A stretch of 61,705 nt of DNA from Novosphingobium album (ex Liu et al. 2023) (GCF_029076845.1 NZ_JARESE010000007.1:1-61705); one strand, 5' to 3'; shown: positions 34,618 through 44,517, counted from the stretch's first letter. Translations and numbers: made by a program. The notes: generated by a model not told the origin, from the letters alone.

Positions 34618-35875
34618 ATGAACAAGCCTCTGGAACGGCTTCTGGCCGGTCTGCCCGATCTTCTGCCGACGCTGGAATCTGCCTACAAGGACGTGCACGC
34701 CCATCCCGAACTGTCGATGCAGGAAAACCGCACCGCCGGGATCGCGGCAAAGCATCTGACCGACCATGGCTATGAGGTGACGACGGGCGTCGGCAGGACC
34801 GGTGTCATCGGCATCTTGCGCAATGGCGAAGGGCCGACCGTCATGATGCGCGCCGACATGGATGCTCTCCCCATCCGGGAGGATAGCGGGCTCGATTATG
34901 CCAGCACGGCGATTGCCACCGATGCCTCGGACCAGTCGGTGCCTGTTGCGCATGCCTGCGGTCATGACATGCATGTCGCCTGGCTGATGGGGGCAAGCGC
35001 TCTATTTGCTCACCAGCGCGATGTTTGGAAGGGCACGCTGATCGCTGTTCCAGCCTGGTGAGGAGACGGCGCAGGGCGCGATGGCGATGATCAATGACGG
35101 GTTGCTCACCCGTTTTCCCAAACGCGATGTGGTGTTCGGCCAACATGTCATGGTTGGTTCTGCCGGCACGGTCGCAGGCAGCGCGGGGCCGATCACCTCG
35201 GCGGCGGACAGTTTGGAGATCCGCCTGTTCGAGCGGGGCGCGCATGGCTCGATGCCGCAGGCCAGTATTGATCCTGTGGTGATGGCCGCAGCAACGGTGC
35301 TGCGCCTGCAGACCATGGTGTCGCGCGAGGTCGCCGCGACCGAGTCCGCAGTTGTCACGGTCGGTGTTCTGCAGGCGGGCACTAAGGAGAATGTCATCCC
35401 GGACGAGGCGCTCATCAACCTCAACGTGCGCACCTTCGACGCTGATGTGCGCAGGCGCGTGCTTGCGGCGATCGAGCGGATCGTCAACGCTGAGGCGCAA
35501 GCCGCTGGCGCGCCGCGTCCGCCCGAGATCACGCCACTCGACAATTATCCGCTCAACGTCAACGACAAGGATGCGAGTGACCGCGTCGCAGCAGCCTTCC
35601 GTGCGCATTTCTCAGCCGATCGTGTCCATCATACCGGCCCGGCGCCGGCGAGCGAGGATTTCGGCTGCTTCGGCACCGCTTGGGATGCGCCATCGGTATT
35701 CTGGTTCGTGGGCGGCACCGATCCCGCGCTTTACGCCAAGGCCAAGGCGGAGGGACGCGTGAACGACCTCCCCGTCAATCACAGCCCGCATTTCGCGCCG
35801 GTGCTGCACCCGACGCTGGAAACCGGTGTCGAGGCGATGGCGGCAGCGGTGATGGCGTGGAATGCGGTGGGATGA
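34618..35875 (+). pseudogene. M20 family amidohydrolase, frameshifted
   Basis: Two adjacent frames together make one M20 peptidase/amidohydrolase (about 420 codons). Frame 1 gives VHAHPELSMQENRTAGIAA, MMRADMDALPI and the metal motif VAHACGHDMHVAWLMGA, then runs AVPAW-stop. The expected sequence VFQPGEETAQGAMAMI resumes in a second frame (FQPGEE at about 35048). At 35047-35050 GTTCC stands where GTTTTCC would restore the frame, consistent with a 2-nt loss in a T run. Frame 2 keeps the HGSMPQASIDPV and HSPHFAP motifs. The break falls before the catalytic Glu pair, so the product should be inactive unless this is a sequencing error. Confidence 0.85.
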
Positions 35876-36018
35876 CGGCGACGGCCTCATGATCGAAGCG
35901 CAGATGGCGGCTCGACAACCTCGGGGTGCTGGTTCTGTCCTTTGCTGCCTCCACGTCTGGCGGCATCGCTTCCAACCTCAAATCTGTGCCTTAGGCGCTG
36001 ACGTCGGACACTCTGCGA

Positions 36019-36273
36019 TCACGGTTTGGTTGTGTCTGCGATCAATAGACCTGTCTGACCCGGTGAAAGCTTGAGCCCTCGCAAGGCGCTGTCCGGCACC
36101 TCCGCGATCAGGCGCGGGGGGATCTGTGAGCCTCGTGGCTCGAAATCGCTCACTTTGCGAAGCGCTTCTTCCTTGTCGGAAACCCAACACACAAAAAGCG
36201 CCTCATGCGTGGGTAGGCCTCCGCTCATTTCATAGGTAACGCTAACCAGCCAGCCACTCACGGGAACCTCCAT
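36019..36273 (-). CDS. small hypothetical protein
   Basis: An 84-residue protein (MEVPVSGWLVSVTYEMSGGLPTHEALFVCWVSDKEEALRKV...). It looks like a small alpha/beta domain: a strand-rich start, then a helix with KEEALRKV, then RLIAEVPDSALRGLKLSPGQ. No family recognised. It lies alone on the minus strand in a 590-bp gap; sensible amino acid composition supports it being real. Confidence 0.5.
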   Translation of the reverse strand: MEVPVSGWLVSVTYEMSGGLPTHEALFVCWVSDKEEALRKVSDFEPRGSQIPPRLIAEVPDSALRGLKLSPGQTGLLIADTTKP

Positions 36274-36461
36274 GGATAGATTTCCAGAATTCGGTCCCGC
36301 ACAGCGATGATTCCGGGACTGTATGCATCATGATGAAGTCAGGAAGCTGTTCGGACAAGGATATTTGAAACGTCAGCTCGCCGGGGGCTTATACTTTCCA
36401 CAAGCCCGGACGGCGCGAGGTCGCCATCCTGTCATGGTGCCACTCTGACGCTGGTCATAGT

Positions 36462-36968
36462 CTACGCTCCTGACGATGCGGCCGCCGCCAACAGGCGCGC
36501 GGTGAGATACATGCCGATGCCGAACACGGAATGGCCGATAACGCTTTTCAGCCGGGTCATATTCGGCCTGGGTGTTCGCGATCCGGCCATGCCGAACCCC
36601 AGACCCGGCATCATCACGAAATAGGGCAGGACCAGCAATACGAGGGCGAGGGTCAATGGTTCGACGATGCTCGGGCTGTGGAACCAGCCGGCGCCCCAAA
36701 GGGCGAGCAGCAGCAGGCCATAGCCAATGCCGATGCCATAATGAAAGGCCCAGCCCAGCGCATGTTCGCCCGGCACCGGCTTCGCCTGTCCGATCGCGGG
36801 CTGGACGAACTCGCCCTTCGGCATATGGCCTATCCAGCGCCCCACCATCCGCCAGTTGGTCGCGGGCACGCCGAAGACACGCTGGAGGATGACAGCATAA
36901 AAATCGAGGACGACCGTGCCGCCGATGCCGACCAGCGCGGCGCGGACAAGCATTTCCGTCGAGGTCAT
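36462..36968 (-). CDS. DUF2938 membrane protein
   Basis: A 168-residue membrane protein with about four hydrophobic segments: LVRAALVGIGGTVVLDFYAVIL, GWAFHYGIGIGYGLLLLALWGAGW, PLTLALVLLVLPYFVMMPGLGFG and SVIGHSVFGIGMYLTARLL. The motif DFYAVILQRVFGVPATNWRMVGRWIGHMPKGEF is the DUF2938 signature. Function unknown. ATG 36968 overlaps the stop of the MFS gene (ATGA), so the genes are translationally coupled. Confidence 0.83.
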   Translation of the reverse strand: MTSTEMLVRAALVGIGGTVVLDFYAVILQRVFGVPATNWRMVGRWIGHMPKGEFVQPAIGQAKPVPGEHALGWAFHYGIGIGYGLLLLALWGAGWFHSPSIVEPLTLALVLLVLPYFVMMPGLGFGMAGSRTPRPNMTRLKSVIGHSVFGIGMYLTARLLAAAASSGA

Positions 36969-38224
36969 CTTACAGCTTCCTTGCCGATGATGGGAGAGCG
37001 GCGCAGCCGGGTGACCAGCAACAGCGCGATCACCGCAAGGACGAGCGGCCCGAACGACACCCACAGCACCATGTCCCAGCCATAAGCGGTGAGCAGGCCG
37101 CCGGAGGAGAAGGAGCCGACCGCCATCGTCCCGAAGACGATGAAATCGTTCAATGCCTGCACGCGGGTCTTCTCTTCCGGCCGATGGCATTCGAGGACCA
37201 GCGCCGACGCGCCGATGAAGCCGAAATTCCAGCCCACGCCGAGCAGGACCAGCGTGGCCCAGAAATGCGCGACATCGATGCCGGCAAGGCCGACCGCCGC
37301 CGAGATGCCGATCAGCGCCAAGCCGACCGCGACGACGCGGCCCGCCCCGAAGCGCGTGATCAAATGCCCGGTGAAGAAGCTAGGTGCATACATGGCGATG
37401 ACGTGCCATTGCAGGCCGAGATTGGAGGTTTCCTGGCTATGGCCGCACATCCGCATCGCGAGCGGGGCCGAGGTCATCAGGAAATTCATCAGCATATAGG
37501 ACACCGCGCCGCAGGTCGCGGCGACGATGAAGAGCGGTTGCCGGGCAATCACCGACAGCGGACGACCGCCCGCCTTCTCAGCGGTGGTCGGCATCGGCAG
37601 TCTAACGCCTGTCAGCACCACCGCCGACAGGACCGCGACCAGCGCCTGCACGAGGAAGGTCGCCGCGAACATATGCGAGGGCCACAGGTCCATGGTGTAG
37701 GTGACGAGCTGCGGCCCGATCACGCCGGCCGCAACACCGCCCGCCATGACGATGGAGAGCGCGCGCGGCCGCCATTCCGGCTCTACGCAATCGGCGGCGG
37801 CGAAACGGAAGGACAGGACGACGGCGGCATAAGCGCCGCCGAAGAAGGTGGCGAGGCAAAACAGCCAGAACGATCCCAGCACCACCGCCAGCGCCGCGAG
37901 CAGGCCGGTCAGCACTCCTCCGGCGGTTCCGGCGAGGAACGCCGCGCGCCGGCCATGACGGCGGGCGATCAGGCCGGTGGGCAGGATACAGGCCGCCATC
38001 CCCACAACGAAAACCGAGATGGGCAGCGTCGCCAGGGTTTTGTCGGGCGCAAGGCTGGCGCCGATGATTGCGCCGGTCGCATAGATCACCGTCGAATTGG
38101 CGCCCGCGAGCGCCTGTGCCAGCGAAAGCCGAATGATCGTTCCGCGCTGCTCGCGCCGGTCGCCCAGATCCGGCGCGTGCGGGTTCAATGAAGCTGCGTT
38201 TGTCGAAGACATGATATGCTTCAC
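36965..38224 (-). CDS. MFS transporter
   Basis: A 419-residue major facilitator transporter with about 12 hydrophobic segments and the cytosolic loop motif LIARRHGRRAAFLAG (about 85-98). The N-terminal 30 residues are hydrophilic. It starts at GTG 38224, which overlaps the TPR gene stop (GTGA); ATG 38212 is an alternative. Substrate unknown. It is the second gene of a three-gene operon driven from the divergent AraC region. Confidence 0.86.
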   Translation of the reverse strand: MKHIMSSTNAASLNPHAPDLGDRREQRGTIIRLSLAQALAGANSTVIYATGAIIGASLAPDKTLATLPISVFVVGMAACILPTGLIARRHGRRAAFLAGTAGGVLTGLLAALAVVLGSFWLFCLATFFGGAYAAVVLSFRFAAADCVEPEWRPRALSIVMAGGVAAGVIGPQLVTYTMDLWPSHMFAATFLVQALVAVLSAVVLTGVRLPMPTTAEKAGGRPLSVIARQPLFIVAATCGAVSYMLMNFLMTSAPLAMRMCGHSQETSNLGLQWHVIAMYAPSFFTGHLITRFGAGRVVAVGLALIGISAAVGLAGIDVAHFWATLVLLGVGWNFGFIGASALVLECHRPEEKTRVQALNDFIVFGTMAVGSFSSGGLLTAYGWDMVLWVSFGPLVLAVIALLLVTRLRRSPIIGKEAVR

Positions 38225-39534
38225 GCCGCCAGACCGGACAACCAGCGACTGTCGCGCGGTGAAGGACGGCGATGGAGGCGGCGATCGAGCAAGGCTCGCG
38301 CCTTCGTGGCTTCGTCGCTCCGCATCAATGCGACGAGCAATGTGTCCTCGATCACCTCGCGCTGGGCGTTGCTGCCTCCGATGCGCGCCACATCCGCCGC
38401 CATCGGTTCAAGGATATGGGCGCATCCGCCATAGTCCTCCCCGGCGAACGCCAGCGCGGCCCGGCCGATGGTGGGCACGATCGCGCCCGCGCCAAGCGCC
38501 CCGTTGCCGACCATCTCGTCTAGCGCGGCAATGCGGCGGTCGAGACCTGCGCTATCGCCGGTCGCCGCTTCGAGCAGCGCCATATGCGAATCTACGAAGG
38601 CATGGCCGGGCCTCGGGAAAGCCTTCCGCGCAAAGGCGGCCGCATCCTGCCAGAGTCCTTCGGGGACGGCATGACCATAGGCTTGCAGCCGCCAGAGCAA
38701 TGATGCCGCGTCGCTGATGATGTTGATTGGCGTCCCCTGCGACACAGAATGCCGCACCTTGTCGGCATAGATGGCGAGCGCGCCGTCGGCGTCACCGCGC
38801 TCCAGCGCGACCAGCGCCGCATGCCAGGCGATATGGCCGTGCAGGATGCCGCCGCGCGGATAATCGGGCAGCCAATCCGCGATCAACGCTTCGGCCGCGT
38901 CGTTCGCACCGCTCTCGAACATCGCATGGGCCAGCGCGTGCGCCGTATTGGCGTTCTCGCGGCGCAGTTCGATCGCACGTTCGAGCATGGCGCGCCCGCG
39001 CGCTACCACGCCATTTTCGGCCAGCGACCAACCGTAATAGGTGAGGAACCACCAATCCTCCTCGGGGAAGGCCGCTGCGTGGCGGGCGCACAATTCGACC
39101 TTGGCCTGATTGTGATCGGCCATCCCGGAGAAGGCGAACAGCCCGAAAGCGCCGAGTGGCAGTGACAGGATGATCACATCACGTGGCCAGCGTTCGACAT
39201 GGGCGAGCGCGGATGCCAGCGCCTGTTGCGACTGGCCGCCGAGCGCAAGGCTGAGCACGTCGACATGGCTCGCTTCCCGCTCGGTTCGAACGCGCTTTTT
39301 ACGAGCGATCGCGACGCGGCTTCGCGCTTCGGCGGTTTCGGAGTGGATTGCGTGCAACCGGGCGCGGGCCGCATGCGCCAGAGCGAACTCGGGATCTGCG
39401 TCGCTCGCGACATCCAATACTTCCGCCGCGTCCGGCCACGCCGACAGCATCAAGGCCACGCCCTCGCGATAGAGGGCCGCCGCTTCATCGGAGGTGGTCG
39501 AGAGGGGAAGGCCGTAAGTGTCGCGTTGCGCCAT
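38221..39534 (-). CDS. TPR-repeat protein (TTC38-like)
   Basis: A 437-residue soluble helical repeat protein. TPR-like units are visible, for example AEVLDVASDADPEFALAHAARARLHAIHSETAEAR near residue 35, EEDWWFLTYYGWSLAENGVVARGRAMLERAIELRRENANTAHALAHAMFESG near 160, and GILHGHIAWHAALVALERGDADGALAIYADKV. The WH-x-AL-x-AL-x-x-G pattern is like the TTC38 family. ATG 39534 chosen over one at 39573, which lies in the divergent promoter region. First gene of the operon with MFS and DUF2938. Confidence 0.78.
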   Translation of the reverse strand: MAQRDTYGLPLSTTSDEAAALYREGVALMLSAWPDAAEVLDVASDADPEFALAHAARARLHAIHSETAEARSRVAIARKKRVRTEREASHVDVLSLALGGQSQQALASALAHVERWPRDVIILSLPLGAFGLFAFSGMADHNQAKVELCARHAAAFPEEDWWFLTYYGWSLAENGVVARGRAMLERAIELRRENANTAHALAHAMFESGANDAAEALIADWLPDYPRGGILHGHIAWHAALVALERGDADGALAIYADKVRHSVSQGTPINIISDAASLLWRLQAYGHAVPEGLWQDAAAFARKAFPRPGHAFVDSHMALLEAATGDSAGLDRRIAALDEMVGNGALGAGAIVPTIGRAALAFAGEDYGGCAHILEPMAADVARIGGSNAQREVIEDTLLVALMRSDEATKARALLDRRLHRRPSPRDSRWLSGLAA

Positions 39535-39643
39535 TGGCGTCTCTTTTTTCCGTATGTGTCGGGTTGCAGGCAATGCGCCGCCCGGGCGCTGCTACCGACA
39601 TAGGCGCTTTCCGTCTGGCCGTCTCTCGATTACAAGACAATCT

Positions 39644-40447
39644 ATGTATAATAACAGCCAAACATTGGATTGGGAGCCCGTTGCCGCGCCGCCGGACGCG
39701 AAGCCGCCCGCCCCGATGACGATGCGCGCGCAATCGCTTGCCGCCCGCAGCTATTTTCCCGAGCACGCCCATGATTGGGGTCAGCTGGTCTATGCGATTT
39801 CGGGGGTGCTCACCGTTGCCATCGCCGGCCGTTCATTTGTGATTTCGCCCGATCAAGCGGTATGGTTGCCCGCCGGTGTGGCGCATCGCGTTGGCTCGCT
39901 GGCCGGCGCCCAATTCCGCAGCCTCTGGATCGCGCAGGACGTCAGCGCAGGGCTCCCCGTCGAGCCCATCGTCCATGCCGTTGGGCCGCTTCTCAAGGCG
40001 CTGATCGTGGAGATCGTCGATCTGCAATCGGATGGCGACGGCTATACCGGCCGCGTCACGCAATTGATCCTCGATCAACTGCGCCGCGCCGCGCCGATCC
40101 CGGCCGCCTTGCCCTGGCCGCGCGGCGAAGCCCTCGCGGAACTCTGCGCTGCCCTTTACGCCGATCCCGCCGATCCTCGCTCGGCCGAGCAATGGGCACG
40201 CGCGCTTGGCATGTCGCCGCGGACTCTTGCCCGCCGGTTCGAGACCGAGGTCGGAATATGCCTGCGCTCCTGGCGGCGCCGGATGCGGTTGTTCAAGGCC
40301 GTCGAACTGCTCGGCGGCGGGATGGATGTGACTGGCGTGGCCCTGGAACTCGGCTATGGATCGCCCTCGGCATTCATCTATGCCTTCCGCACCGAAATGG
40401 GGGCGTCTCCCCAAGCCTATATGAACGGCAAATCGGCCGATTACTGA
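39644..40447 (+). CDS. AraC family transcriptional regulator
   Basis: A 267-residue regulator. The N-terminal cupin sensor has YFPEHAHDWGQLVYAISGVLTVAI and WLPAGVAHRVGS; the C-terminal two-HTH domain has AEQWARALGMSPRTLARRFETEVGICLRSWRRRMRLFKAVELLGGG and VTGVALELGYGSPSAFIYAFRTEMGASPQAYM. ATG 39644 lies in the 110-bp gap to the divergent TPR-MFS-DUF2938 operon, its likely target. An effector is not known. Confidence 0.88.
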   Translation: MYNNSQTLDWEPVAAPPDAKPPAPMTMRAQSLAARSYFPEHAHDWGQLVYAISGVLTVAIAGRSFVISPDQAVWLPAGVAHRVGSLAGAQFRSLWIAQDVSAGLPVEPIVHAVGPLLKALIVEIVDLQSDGDGYTGRVTQLILDQLRRAAPIPAALPWPRGEALAELCAALYADPADPRSAEQWARALGMSPRTLARRFETEVGICLRSWRRRMRLFKAVELLGGGMDVTGVALELGYGSPSAFIYAFRTEMGASPQAYMNGKSADY

Positions 40448-40465
40448 TAGGAAAGCTTCCGTTCA

Positions 40466-40597
40466 TCAAGGCTTGAGGATCAGGCGAATGCCATAGGCCA
40501 CGGCGCCGAGCGCGCCGATGCTTATCGCCCAGATCGCAGCGAACCAGCAAAGTCGTTTCCAAAGCGGGCCGGGCGGCTCAGTGATATCCCGCTTCAT
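40466..40597 (-). CDS. DUF2474 small cytochrome bd subunit-like protein
   Basis: A 43-residue single-span protein read on the minus strand (MKRDITEPPGPLWKRLCWF... ending GIRLILKP). One membrane helix covers about residues 17-40 (CWFAAIWAISIGALGAVAYG). DUF2474 proteins are encoded directly after cydAB of the cyanide-insensitive type and probably play the CydX role of stabilising the oxidase. It overlaps the cydB 3' end by 20 bp. Confidence 0.85.
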   Translation of the reverse strand: MKRDITEPPGPLWKRLCWFAAIWAISIGALGAVAYGIRLILKP

Positions 40598-41588
40598 CCA
40601 CTTTCCCCCGGAACACCCAATAGGCCCAGCCGGTATAGGCCAGGATCACCGGCACCATGATGCCAGCGCCGACCAGCATGAAGATCTGGCTGCGTTCGGG
40701 CGCGGCGGCTTCCCAGATGGAGACGCGGCCGGGGATCACGTCCGGCCAGATCGAGATGGCAAGCCCTACCATCGACAGGCCGAACAGCAGCAGGGCGAGG
40801 AAGAAGGGCATCCAGTCCCGTCCCCCATTCTGCACCTTGCCGATCGCGCGCCAGGCGAGGAAGCCGATGATCGCGACCAGCAGCGGCATCTGCGCGGTCG
40901 CCAGCACCCCGGGCCACTCGAACCAGCGTTGATGATATTGCGCTTCGAGAAAGGAGGTCGCCAGACTGACCAGCCCGATCGCGACCAGCAGCGCGGGCAG
41001 CAGCGCCTTCGCCATGCCCCGTGCTTGGGCCTGAAGCGGCCCTTGTGTCTTCCAGATCAGCCAGCACGCGCCGAGCAGCGCATAGCCGATGAGCAGGCTG
41101 ACGCCGGTCAGCAGCGAGAATGGCGTCAGCCATTCCCACCAGCCGCCGCCATAAGCGCGCCCTTTCACCGTGATGCCTTGCAGCAGCGCGCCGAGCGTGA
41201 TCCCCTGTGCCAGCGTGGCGACGACCGAACCGCCGCAGAAGGCGATGTCCCACAGACGGCGATGACCGGGATCGCGCCAGCGGAACTCGAACGCGACGCC
41301 TCGAAAGACAAGGCCGAGCAGCATGGCGACGATCGGCGCATAGAGCGCGGGCAGCACGATGGCATAAGCGAGCGGGAAGGCAGCCATCAGCCCGCCGCCA
41401 CCTAGCACGAGCCACGTCTCGTTGCCGTCCCACACGGGTGCCACGCTGTTCATCGCGGTGTTGCGTTCCGGGCCGACGCGGAAGCGCGGGAACAGGATGC
41501 CGATGCCGAGATCGAACCCGTCCATGACGACATAGGCGGCGACCGCGAAGGCGATGATCCCGGCCCAGATGATGGTGAGATCGATCAT
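40578..41588 (-). CDS. cydB: cytochrome bd oxidase subunit II
   Basis: A 336-residue membrane subunit of the quinol oxidase. The N-terminus IIWAGIIAFAVAAYVVMDGFDLGIGILFP and NSVAPVWDGNETWLVLGGGGLMAAFPLAYA are classic CydB motifs, followed by LGLVFRGVAFEFRW; about eight hydrophobic helices are visible. It overlaps cydA by 4 bp (ATGA). With CydA it reduces O2 to water at the expense of ubiquinol. Confidence 0.95.
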   Translation of the reverse strand: MIDLTIIWAGIIAFAVAAYVVMDGFDLGIGILFPRFRVGPERNTAMNSVAPVWDGNETWLVLGGGGLMAAFPLAYAIVLPALYAPIVAMLLGLVFRGVAFEFRWRDPGHRRLWDIAFCGGSVVATLAQGITLGALLQGITVKGRAYGGGWWEWLTPFSLLTGVSLLIGYALLGACWLIWKTQGPLQAQARGMAKALLPALLVAIGLVSLATSFLEAQYHQRWFEWPGVLATAQMPLLVAIIGFLAWRAIGKVQNGGRDWMPFFLALLLFGLSMVGLAISIWPDVIPGRVSIWEAAAPERSQIFMLVGAGIMVPVILAYTGWAYWVFRGKVDEAGYH

Positions 41589-42991
41589 GGCCTGCCTCCC
41601 TCGATCGCGGGCGCGGGCGTGATACCGGCGGTCCGCACCGGGCCGTGCGTCGGCACGGCATCTTCATGCGGCTCGGGCGGCTTGCCCATCAGTCTGAGGA
41701 TATAGACCGCGCCCGCGCCGAACACCGCGAAATAGACGAGGATGAAGGCGAGCAGCGAGGTCGCCACTGCCGGTGCGTCGAGCGGGGCCACCGATTGCGC
41801 GGTCCGAAGCTGGCCGTAGATCGTCCAGGGCTGGCGTCCGACTTCCGTCGTCACCCATCCGGCGATCACCGCGACGAAGCCCGATGGTCCCATGACCAGG
41901 GCGGCGCGATGCAGCCAGCGCCAATCGTAGAGTTTGCGCCTTGCCCGCGCGGCGAGGCTCCACAGGCCGATGCCCAGCATGGCGAAGCCAAGGCCGACCA
42001 TGATGCGGAAGGCCCAGAACACCACGCCGACGGGCGGATGCTCATCCTGCGGCACGGTGTCGAGCCCGGCCAGCGGCGCGTTGAGGTCGTGCTTGAGGAT
42101 CAGCGAGGATGCCTTGGGAATCTCCACCGCATAATCGACGCGTTGCCGCGCGCTGTTGGGTATGCCCAGCAGGATCAGCGGCGCGCCGTTGGGGTGGCTT
42201 TGATAATGGCCTTCCATCGCCATCACCTTGGCCGGCTGATGCTCCAGCGTGTTGAGGCCGTGCATGTCGCCAGCGAAGATCTGCACGGGGGCGACCAGCG
42301 CCGCCATCCACATCGCCATGGAGAACATCTTGCGCGCGCCCGGATTGGTCCGGTCGCGCAGCAGGTGCCAGGCGCCGACCGCACCGACGACGAAGGCGGT
42401 GGTAAGGAAGGCGGCGATCACCGTATGGACCAGCCGATAGGGGAAGCTGGGATTGAAGACGATCGCCCACCAGCTCGGTCCCGGTACGAACTGCCCGTTC
42501 GCGGCGATCTCATGGCCGGTGGGCGTCTGCATCCAGCTATTGGCCGACAAGATCCAGAAAGCGGAAATCAGCGTGCCGACCGCCACCGCGCAGGTCGCGG
42601 CGAAATGCAGCCGAGGGCCGACCTTGTTGATGCCGAACAGCATCACGCCCAGGAAACCGGCTTCGAGGAAGAAGGCGGTCAGCACCTCATAGGCCATCAG
42701 CGGCCCGATGATCGGTCCGGCCTTGTCGGAAAACACCGACCAGTTGGTGCCGAACTGATAGGAGAGGACGATGCCGGAAACCACGCCCATGCCGAAGACA
42801 ATGGCGAAGATCTTCAGCCAGTAGCGATAGAGATTGGCATAGACGCCCTTGCCCGTCTTCAGCCACAGCCCTTCCAGCACCATCAGGTAGCTTGCCAGCC
42901 CGATCGAGAAGGCCGGGAAGATGAAATGGAAGCTCACCGTGAAGGCGAATTGCGCGCGGGCGAGGAACAGCGCATCGAACGATTCGAACAT
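41585..42991 (-). CDS. cydA: cytochrome bd oxidase subunit I (CIO-type)
   Basis: A 468-residue subunit carrying the haems. Haem ligands are visible: His in FTVSFHFIFPAFSIGLASY (b595-type ligand, about residue 21), and His in SFPYRLVHTVIAAFLTTAF (about 184); the quinol-site GRQPWTIYGQLRT is present. The region between helices VI and VII is short, as in the CioA cyanide-insensitive subgroup rather than E. coli CydA. Such oxidases tolerate cyanide, sulfide and NO, which suits the neighbouring sulfide and NO genes. Start ATG 42991. Confidence 0.94.
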   Translation of the reverse strand: MFESFDALFLARAQFAFTVSFHFIFPAFSIGLASYLMVLEGLWLKTGKGVYANLYRYWLKIFAIVFGMGVVSGIVLSYQFGTNWSVFSDKAGPIIGPLMAYEVLTAFFLEAGFLGVMLFGINKVGPRLHFAATCAVAVGTLISAFWILSANSWMQTPTGHEIAANGQFVPGPSWWAIVFNPSFPYRLVHTVIAAFLTTAFVVGAVGAWHLLRDRTNPGARKMFSMAMWMAALVAPVQIFAGDMHGLNTLEHQPAKVMAMEGHYQSHPNGAPLILLGIPNSARQRVDYAVEIPKASSLILKHDLNAPLAGLDTVPQDEHPPVGVVFWAFRIMVGLGFAMLGIGLWSLAARARRKLYDWRWLHRAALVMGPSGFVAVIAGWVTTEVGRQPWTIYGQLRTAQSVAPLDAPAVATSLLAFILVYFAVFGAGAVYILRLMGKPPEPHEDAVPTHGPVRTAGITPAPAIEGGRP

Positions 42992-43105
42992 GTCTATGTC
43001 CTTTCGGTGCCTGCTCTAGGACGAGCACCAGGGTTGAATATTGGACATTGTGCCTCACCCGTACCTGTGTCGCCGTCCATTTGCACCTGGCCCCCCCGCA
43101 AATGC

Positions 43106-43729
43106 CTAATTCTTGCGAAACACGCTGAACTGAAACTGCTGAATGACCCCAGCCGGCGTGCGGTGTTCATGCCGTTCTTCTGAAAGGAGCGAAAAATCGC
43201 TGCCCAATAGGGCCACCAGACTCTCGCTGTCATGGCGCACAACGGGGAGGCCGGAGCAGCGTTCCGGTCCATCAGGCGCGAAGGTGCCGATGATCGCTAT
43301 CCCGCGCGGCGCGAGTGCATTCCGGAGCGCGTCGACATAGCGCGCTTGATCGTCGGCATCGGTCAGGAAGTGGAATGCGACGCGATCGTGCCATACGTCA
43401 TATAGCCGATCGGGCGTCCAGCGGGTGATATCCATCGCGATCCAACGGATTTTATCTCCACGACTGGCGAGCCGGGCGCGCGCGATCCGAAGGGATTGGG
43501 CGGATAGATCGAGGATTGCGACATCGGTGAAGCCAAGATCGAGGAGCGCATCGGGGAGACGGGAAGCACCGCCGCCAATATCGATGACTGACCCGCGCGC
43601 ATCTGTCGCTCTTTCGATCAGCCTGACCGACACGCTTGGCGTCTCCTCGAACCAGCTCACGCTATCGTCGGCCTTGGCCGTATAGACATTTTCCCAATGG
43701 GATTGCCGGTCGGTCATGGTCTCACTCAC
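43106..43729 (-). CDS. class I SAM-dependent methyltransferase
   Basis: A 207-residue methyltransferase. Motif I is SVIDIGGGASRLPDALLDLG; further motifs are VAILDLSAQSLRIARARL and IRWIAMDITRW, then YDVWHDRVAFHFLTDADDQARYV. The N-terminal HWENVYTAKADDSVSWFEETP matches the thiol or small-molecule (TehB/TPMT-like) group. GTG 43729 overlaps the TauE stop (GTGA). It ends the sulfide operon, so a thiol or sulfide methylating role is possible but unproven. Confidence 0.8.
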   Translation of the reverse strand: MSETMTDRQSHWENVYTAKADDSVSWFEETPSVSVRLIERATDARGSVIDIGGGASRLPDALLDLGFTDVAILDLSAQSLRIARARLASRGDKIRWIAMDITRWTPDRLYDVWHDRVAFHFLTDADDQARYVDALRNALAPRGIAIIGTFAPDGPERCSGLPVVRHDSESLVALLGSDFSLLSEERHEHRTPAGVIQQFQFSVFRKN

Positions 43730-44517
43730 GCTCCAACAAACGCGTCGGCGCTACGCCAGAGCATATAGGCGGCGACGGCGAAAATCAGCATCGCGAACAC
43801 CACAGTCAGTCGCCCGGTTTCCTTGCCGAGACGGCGGGCCAGGCGCGTGCCCGCCAGACTGCCGATGGCTCCGCCGACGATGAACAGGATCGCCAGCGGC
43901 CAATCGACCAGCCCGGAAAAGGCATAATTGGCCGCCGTGGCGAGGCCGAAGGCGGTCACAGCGACCAGCGACGTGCCGACCGCGAACAGGATCGGCATTC
44001 CTGTCGAGGCGACGAGCCCCGGCACGATCAGGAAGCCGCCTCCAATACCGAAGAAGCCGGAGAACAGGCCCGAACCAAGGCCGTAGCCGAGCACTTTGGG
44101 CGCCTTTTCCCGGTTGCATTCGGCGCCGGGATTGCCGGGATCGCCCCGCCCCTTGAGCATCACCGCCCCGACCAGCAGCATGACCAGCGCGAACAGGAAC
44201 AGCAGCTTCTCGCCATCGACCATCTTCCCGAGGGTCGAGCCACCCAGCGCCCCGATGACGCCCGCGGCCGCGAACATGCCGCCGCAGCGCCATTTGACAT
44301 TATGGGCGTGGGCATGTTGGACAAGGCCCGTCACAGCATTGGCCGCTACCGCCAGCGCGCTGGTGCCGATCGCGACATGGGCGTTGGGCACGCCGACCAG
44401 ATAGACCATCAGCGGCACAGCCAGGATCGACCCGCCGCCGCCGACCAGCCCCAGGCTGAACCCGACGAGCGAGCCCGAAAGGATGCCGAGCAGATACTGG
44501 ATCGGCTCGAGCGTCAC
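43726..44517 (-). CDS. TauE/SafE family sulfite exporter
   Basis: A 263-residue membrane protein with about eight hydrophobic segments. The paired motif GFSLGLVGGGGSILAVPLMVYLVG and GFFGIGGGFLIVPGLV, one in each half, defines TauE/SafE (DUF81). GTG 44517 is chosen as start because it overlaps the upstream stop as GTGA, the pattern used by other genes here; a start at 44553 would overlap that gene by 40 bp. It would export sulfite or a sulfur oxyanion made by persulfide oxidation. Confidence 0.86.
   Translation of the reverse strand: MTLEPIQYLLGILSGSLVGFSLGLVGGGGSILAVPLMVYLVGVPNAHVAIGTSALAVAANAVTGLVQHAHAHNVKWRCGGMFAAAGVIGALGGSTLGKMVDGEKLLFLFALVMLLVGAVMLKGRGDPGNPGAECNREKAPKVLGYGLGSGLFSGFFGIGGGFLIVPGLVASTGMPILFAVGTSLVAVTAFGLATAANYAFSGLVDWPLAILFIVGGAIGSLAGTRLARRLGKETGRLTVVFAMLIFAVAAYMLWRSADAFVGA

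Noticed and set aside
41645..43183. Long plus-strand open frame opposite cydA
   Set aside because: Antisense shadow; low-complexity Gln/His/Arg-rich translation.
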